Source: Tubiluchus corallicola (taxonomy: Eukaryota > Priapulida > Priapulimorpha > Priapulimorphida > Tubiluchidae). Taken from it: DNA of 64,000 bases. Numbering within the stretch: position 1 is the first letter of the stretch; the number at the start of each line of letters is the position of its first letter. The stretch lies in NCBI GenBank assembly GCA_030141605.1, contig JAQGDQ010000195.1, positions 344,616 to 408,615 on the forward strand. Direction: 5' to 3'. The notes beneath the pieces were generated by a model. The model saw only the letters and a list, made by a program, of their open reading frames with translations. It did no database searches and was not told where the DNA came from. Below, piece after piece: positions 58,013 through 64,000 of this stretch. Made by a program: the position numbers and the translations under genes.

Positions 58013-58741
58013 TAGAAACTATGAAGCATGTTATGCCTAACCCTTTAACCTGGGTTTTAAACTGTAAACTGTACACACATGAAGATGAGTCTTTAAGCAA
58101 TTGGGCAGTTGACATCTAATTTTATACCAGACAAAATTAAAACTTATTTTTGTGTTAAGTAAGTGAATGTTTGTCAACAGCAGGCACTGTAATCGTGATT
58201 TTTCCGGATAACTGAGAAATATCTTCTGACTTTCGAAGTCGAGTAATCGTAGTCTCACTTTTAAAAGCGATATGCAGTAGTGGTAGGGCGTTGGTTTCAT
58301 TGGATATTAATTTATGAAATTCGTTTAATAATTGGCTTCAGGCCTTGTTTACTTATGTATACAACTTTGTTTACTTGTGTGTACATTTCTATGTAGCTTG
58401 CAGACAGCCTTGGTGGTGTCCATATTTTTTATTTTCACCATTGTACAAACTAAAATATAATTGATACTTCATTTTGCATGCAATGTGCAAATTGTGCAAA
58501 TGTACTTCACGTTTTTTTGATGTGCAATCTGTGCCTGATCTTTGTTGTGCCATTTTCTGTGGAGCCGCGTGGGTAGGAAATGTCGTTCTCTGCTATTTTA
58601 CAAGAAAGCGTGTGCTCACGTAAAACTACATGCTCATGCTCATGACAATCTTGATGTCTGAATAGCGTCGCCAGTGCAGTTTTCTCGTAAAGGTAGTGCC
58701 ATATTTCCTGTAATGACCGTTATGTTTATCGTGCGATTTTT

Positions 58742-58863
58742 GTCGTTTTTCGAACAAAAATAAGTGCAAATTGCTTTGGCAATTAATGCAATCATATGGC
58801 ATTAGTTTTTCGCACAAAAATAAGTGCAAATTGCTTTGGCAATTAATGCAATCATATGGCATT
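58742..58863. repeat. 60-bp tandem duplication
   Basis: Two adjacent, almost identical 60-base units around AAAATAAGTGCAAATTGCTT and AATCATATGGCATTAG; a very recent duplication. Confidence 0.95.
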
Positions 58864-59826
58864 AGTAACACAATCAATTTGCTTTAGCAGCTGAACAAAT
58901 AATTGGTGATCGGAAATAAAAGCCCAAGTCGATTAAATTGATTGATTGATCCCACCACTAATATACAGACAATATGTAGCTTTTCAGAGAGCAAGCAGAT
59001 GTACTTATACACCATTATTTACTTTGGCTGTTAGTTTTATGAAACTGCTTTTGAAAAGACGAAATTTGTATTTAAATTTTGCAGCTGCAATCCTGCAAAG
59101 TGGCCACAGCTCTTCACATTTTCCTCTTTTGCAAAGTCGGTAAAATATTTTCAACTGGCACCAATTTCCAATTGTTTACCTAAAACGACAGATAACATAA
59201 ACACGCAAAAATGTATTTCTTTCCCGACGACAATGATTTGTGTTCCCACTTTCGATCATCTTTCGATTTTTTTCCGTGTAAATTTTCTAGCTTTTGTTTA
59301 TTTGCTTCTTGATCAGGGTGCTCAATATGTAGTTTTTGTTTCATACATGTAATAATAGTAAATCGCATTGTTTTTTTCAGGATGCTAAATAGACCTGTTC
59401 CTGGTTGTTACGTATATAAGCTTTTTGGAAACACATTTTGCGATATTCAACATCCATGGCTGACCAAGCTAGGGTGAGTACAGTGTTGCTGTTAGTATTA
59501 TTTCCTAACTGTAATTATACTTTTTACTTAGTAACGGTAGTTATAAACTTTAGTTATTTAGAAGTGGATTTACAACACAGTATAACTGATCATAGTATTG
59601 TAACTGTAATTATTTTTTGATGCTTTCCTGACTCATCCAAACGAAAAAACATTTCAGTGGAAAGTTTCTGCAATGGGTAAAGATGGTCATGCGGGTGTCA
59701 CGTTTTCCTCATCATGTGTCAGGCTTTGAATGGGACAAATGTAGATGAGGAACATGGACAATTCATTTAAATAAAATTTGTGGTTCTTGCAGCTTTTATA
59801 GGTGCTGTTTCGTTTTGATTTGGAAC

Positions 59827-60103
59827 ATTGATACAGTGTGTCATATTTATACATAGATACAGGCATCATATTGATGCATTGATACAGTGTATCACATTGA
59901 TACATTGATACAGGCATCGTATTGATGCATTGATACATTGTATCATATTCGTTCATTGATATTGTGTATCATATTGATACATTGATACAGGTATCATATT
60001 GATGTATTGATACAGTGTATCATATTGATACGTTGATACAGTGTATCATATCGATATGTTGATACAGTGTGTCGTATTGATGCATTGATACAGCATATCG
60101 TAT
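59827..60103. repeat. Tandem repeat of about 26-27 bp (TGATACAGTGTATCATAT)
   Basis: About ten degenerate units mixing TTGATACAGTGTATCATATT and TTGATACATTGATACAGGCA. Several units contain the near-palindrome TGATACAGTGTATCA. Confidence 0.9.
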
Positions 60104-60124
60104 CGCAGCTGAATCGTCTGTTGT

Positions 60125-60240
60125 GTCATTTCAAGCTTGTTATGACGTGTGCTTGGTAACCGAAGTTAAGCAACATCGAGGAAGGTCAATGAATGGATGG
60201 GCAACCACTGATCTGGTTCGATACTCGTTCTGTTGTTTCC
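60125..60240 (+). repeat. 5S rRNA-like fragment
   Basis: CGAAGTTAAGCAACATCGAG, GAAGGTCAATGAATGGATGG and GCAACCA line up with the internal control region of 5S rRNA and of the SINE at 51775-52315, at about two positions in three. The 5' part is less alike. It is probably the decayed head of another 5S-derived SINE; it is too diverged to be a working 5S gene. Confidence 0.5.
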
Positions 60241-60837
60241 TTAGCCGTGGTGACTCTGGCTGCTTGCCTCGCAGGAATGCATTGATATTTGAGCGTGGCT
60301 AAGACACCTACAGCTGTTTGTTCTCGTAAATAGCTTGATAGGACTAACGTGAAATTTTGGCTACAAGCATCCATATTTTTGCTCGTGTGTTTGTTCCTTC
60401 ATACTTTTGTTTTTTCGTTCATTTCATCACTCATTCATTTTGAGAATCATTTATAATTTTAATGTCTAACTGTTTGATTTTCATAAAATGAGAGATAACA
60501 TGTAACTTCTGGGTGAATGTTTGAGCAGTGATTTTTGCTATCTTTCTTCACCATGTCTTTTACTTACTGTTCAGTTGTGTGCTAACACATTTTTGTGGTT
60601 ATGCATGATATTGAATTTAATTTTCCGAAGGCCACGTCCTGCGTGATATAGTGGTATATTTTTAACAGCAGCGAAGTAAACTCTTTGAAATAGCCTTAGC
60701 AAAATTTCGTTACGTAAAAGTTTGTACCAATCTACTGTGAAATGAGTGCCGCCAAAGTGCGCAGCTGCCGCCACTACCCAGATGGGTTCAACACGGTTAT
60801 GCTTGGTCTATTCGTGCTGCTATTTTCTGTTTTGCAT

Positions 60838-61155
60838 TTCTTTAAAGCGCAAGAAAACCCTTCACTTAAAAATTTATACTACTTACATACTGTCTTTTTG
60901 CATGCAGGGCTTGCGTCGGCAGTAACGCTATAAAACGTATTTAAACTCCCATGATGACCGTTAGATGTAGCCATTTTGACAATAAGTCATTTGAAACAAG
61001 TTTAGATAACATTGACTAAAGTTTGAAAAAATGATTAGAGCATTCGTAGCGCACACGTCACTAACTAAGTAAAATTTGAAATTACGGTACCTTGTCAATA
61101 AGATTAAAAATACGTTTTTGGTTAGTGAGAGGTGCACCCTGGAGGGTGAATCAGC
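60838..61155. repeat. Dispersed repeat family F, copy 2
   Basis: Reverse complement of 26187-26545 (for example TTGAAACAAGTTTAGATAAC and AGCATTCGTAGCGC). A 63-codon frame that overlaps its left side has no known relatives. Confidence 0.85.
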
Positions 61156-61159
61156 GACC

Positions 61160-62450
61160 CTTTACGAATGGGTATGAACATTTTAAATTAATACTTCTAG
61201 TTACATAAGTCTTTCCTGCAGGTAAGCGAAATGGTAAGTAATAATATAGATTTACATGGAAAGCTTTTGGGACATAGCTTAACAGTGCTTTTTCTTCCCC
61301 TGATTTACGTTGCATAGGTGACATCATGTAATGGGAACAGTATTGCGGGAAATTTAAAATGAAAACAAACAAAAATTACTTCTAACGCGAGTACGATATA
61401 TGCATAAAAATACTATGAAATAATGTAATTTTTAAGGCAATTTTTCTGAAACCTACTTCCGGTACCCCTCTTCTTTTGATTTAAGCTTAAATCCAATTCG
61501 TTCGGTTCTGGATGCCTAGCCCTCCGTCTCCCCCCTCACAGCTTTCCATCTGTTTTCCAATAGATACTGTCTGCCTAGGAACAGCTGTCCTCGAACGTCT
61601 TCAGTGTTGTGGATTATAATATTAGAAGTTTGTGTGCACAAATGTTTCGGCTCATCTGCTGTGTATAACCCATCCCTACCCTCACGTTTGCTGTGTAAAT
61701 TTGCAATGGCAGTGAATCACTATCCATTACAACCTGTAACTATTTGTTAGATTATCTGACAACGCGATGGGCACTGTTACCTTATTTTTTCATTTTAGTA
61801 TTTGTAAACAATTAATTACCAAGGTAAACGTTTCACTGTATTAATTTTTTCATTCATAATCGTGGACAAATGTTCACAAATCTTCATAGAACTTCTCACT
61901 TCCCGTCGACTTGAGACTGACTACTTATTTTTTGTACAGCGTAAACTGTTTAAAGTGTTTTGGAACATCTTGATATTTCTTGTAGAGGGCCTAAACTGTT
62001 TGTAGTATGTTGGAACATCTTGATATCTCTTTTGCAGTGTAAACTGTTTGTGGTATGTTAAAACATCTTTATATTTGTCATTTTAAGTACATCGTCAACT
62101 ATTTGTAGTATGTTGAAATATCTTGACACGCATCATGTACAGGTGAAAACACTGCTGCGTGCTTGAATGCGAATTGTCGTACATACGCTACGCATCGTTG
62201 ATCACGCATTATGACGTATTATAGGAGAGGGAGTCTCATCTTTATTGTTGATTATGTTTGCTTATGATCTGTTTTGCTATAATAAAATACACGTATTTAT
62301 TCTGCTATGTATTAAGTATAGTAAATGACGTAACTATAGTTGTAATAAAGTTATTTATAGTATTCTAGCTGAGTTATAAGCTGTCACATTCGCGACCTAT
62401 ATAACTAAAGATTAATCACATGAATCGCAAGTAATTAGACACACGTGAAT
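61160..62450. other. Intergenic stretch, no gene seen
   Basis: Unremarkable sequence with three loose repeats of CATCTTGATATTTCT/GTAGTATGTTGGAACATC around 61955-62130. Confidence 0.45.
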
Positions 62451-62454
62451 TAGA

Positions 62455-63212
62455 CACACGTTGGGTCACGTGTTTGGCGTTACGCACATTTTCTGGCTGG
62501 TGTTCAAATTTAGACACGCGGGTCATTTGGGTCTTTTGTCAAAGTGTAGGTGGGTCACGTGTTTGATGTTACGCACATTTTCTGGCTGGTGTTCAAATTT
62601 AGACACGCGGGTAATTTGGGTCTTTTGTCAAAGTGTAGGTGGGTCACGTGTTTGATGTTACGCACATTTTCTGGCTGGTGTTCAAATTTAGACACGCGGG
62701 TCATTTGGGTTTTTTGTCAAAGTGTAGGTGGGTCACGTGTTTGGCGTTATGCACATTTTCTGGCTGGTTTTCAAATTTAGACACGTGGGTCATGTGGGTC
62801 TTTTGTCAAAGTGTAGGTGGGTCACCTTTTGGCGTTATGCACATTTTCTGGCTGGTGTTCAAATTTAGACACGCGGGTCATTTGGGTCTTTTGTCAAAGT
62901 GTAGGTGGGTCACGTGTTTGACGTTACGCGCATTTTCTGGCTGGTGTTCAAATTTAGACATGTGGGTCATTTGGGTCTTTTGTCAAAGTGTAGGTGGGTC
63001 ACGTGTTTGACGTTACGCACATTTTCTGTCTGGTGTTCAAATTTAGATACGAGGGTCTTTTGGGTCTTTTGTCAAAGTGTAGGTGGGTCACGTATTTGAT
63101 GTTACGCGGGCTGGTGTTCAAATTTAGATACGCGGGTCTTTTGTCAAAATGTAGGTGGGTCACGTGTTTGGCGTTACGCACATTTCCTGGCTGGTTTTCA
63201 AATTTCACGCGG
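62455..63212. repeat. 89-bp minisatellite, about 8.5 copies
   Basis: The unit contains GTGGGTCACGTGTTTG, ACATTTTCTGGCTGGTGTTC and CATTTGGGTCTTTTGTCAAA. Most units carry one CACGTG E-box. The last units are shortened. Overlapping open frames (to 123 codons) in it are repeat by-products. Confidence 0.95.
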
Positions 63213-64000
63213 TTTTACAACACTACTATAAACTTTATTCTCGCTGGCTTCTTCTTACTAGAGATTAGCTTATCTTTTTGCATGTATTACTCATACAGCA
63301 CTCAACGCACGTTTTTCCGTGACTAAATCTTGGCTAAACTTTGGAGGCGCGAGTATTCTGCGCGGGAGAGAACAGGATGGTGGGGAAGTAGGTCTTCCTG
63401 TGGCAGGAAGGTAGACAGTTAACTGGAAGATTACCGTGATTATAGGCTGCTTTTTGTTGTGTCTGTATCGAAGTTGTTGTGACCGCAGACTGTAGCTGTT
63501 GTTTCTGCAGATTTATAATGGCTGCAAAATCTAGTTGGAATCGAATGTCAAAAACATACGAAGACATATCTTACGTAACATTAATTTACTTGTTGTTATC
63601 ATTATTTGTATTAATATTGTTGTTATTATTATGATTGTTTAGTTCGAACGTACTTTACACAAGTATATGATTAAAAGTGTAATCAGTCACAGTTTTAGAC
63701 TAGAGTACTTACTACTACACGCTTCATCCAATGTTGAAATGTCTTGCATATATACATGATTGTTGTGCAAAGCAATTAAGCAAATAGATATTTTTATGTT
63801 AAAAGTGGAAAACAGTACAAAACGTACCAATTAACTTCTTTCTTCTTTTTGTTTTCGTATTATTTATCACATTTTGTATTTTAATTTTTTTTTACTTACC
63901 TTTTTGTCAATGTACACACTTTTGTTAAAGAAACTTCATGTTTGTTTTAGCAGTATTTATTATTAATTGTGATGGCATTTCGATTGTTTATAGCTTCATT
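63213..64000. other. Right edge, no gene seen
   Basis: Mostly AT-rich; a 77-codon minus-strand frame at 63334-63567 has no family resemblance. Short ATT/GTT runs occur near 63595-63640. Confidence 0.45.

Noticed and set aside
60742-60933. 63-codon frame with a hydrophobic segment
   Set aside because: Overlaps the family F repeat, has no recognisable relatives and no splice or promoter evidence.
62461-63326. Repetitive frames reading WVTCLMLRTFSGWCSNLD
   Set aside because: Translations of the 89-base minisatellite, present in all three frames in turn.

Overview
The window is nuclear DNA of an AT-rich, intron-rich animal genome. The genes have canonical GT-AG introns, the proteins resemble metazoan families (a soluble guanylate cyclase of the beta-2 type, the FACT subunit SSRP1, vitamin K epoxide reductase and KRR1), and the spaces between exons are full of minisatellites, simple repeats, MITE-like elements, LINE remnants and a 5S rRNA-derived SINE. 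It looks like an invertebrate; I cannot name the phylum from the sequence alone. There is no sign of prokaryotic operons, CRISPR arrays or phage.

Layout. 1-12242 (+): the 3' half of a soluble guanylate cyclase gene, six exons from the dimerisation coiled coil through the whole catalytic domain, then a last exon of 408 codons. That exon holds an unusually long C-terminal extension ending in a CaaX-type motif; the heme and PAS-like exons must lie upstream of the window. 12243-15512: a convergent intergenic region with two tandem-repeat arrays. 15513-43442 (-): a complete 16-exon SSRP1 gene (718 codons reconstructed) whose introns hold most of the repeats, including an intron made almost wholly of a 51-bp minisatellite (about 86 copies). 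45141-48600 (-): a complete 3-exon VKORC1-like gene (167 residues). 50501-51592 (+): an intronless KRR1 gene. 51775-52315 (-): a 5S rRNA-derived SINE with a 12-bp target-site duplication. 54150-55602 (+): a 5'-truncated, frameshifted LINE. 56343-56666 (-): a C2H2 zinc-finger exon or fragment. The remainder to 64000 has LINE tails, tandem repeats and an 89-bp minisatellite, but no gene I can support.

The four genes have unrelated jobs: cGMP synthesis (guanylate cyclase), histone chaperoning in transcription and replication (SSRP1), vitamin K recycling or ER thiol redox (VKOR), and small-subunit ribosome assembly (KRR1). I see no functional cluster. The points most worth a second look are the cyclase's C-terminal extension with a prenylation-like end, the 51-bp minisatellite that runs into the SSRP1 intron 5 splice donor, the 5S-derived SINE, the minisatellite built around a 14-bp perfect palindrome, and several MITE families with copies in more than one intron. 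Exon borders were placed by eye from splice consensus, reading frame and remembered family sequence, so individual borders may be a few bases off, although all phases are consistent.
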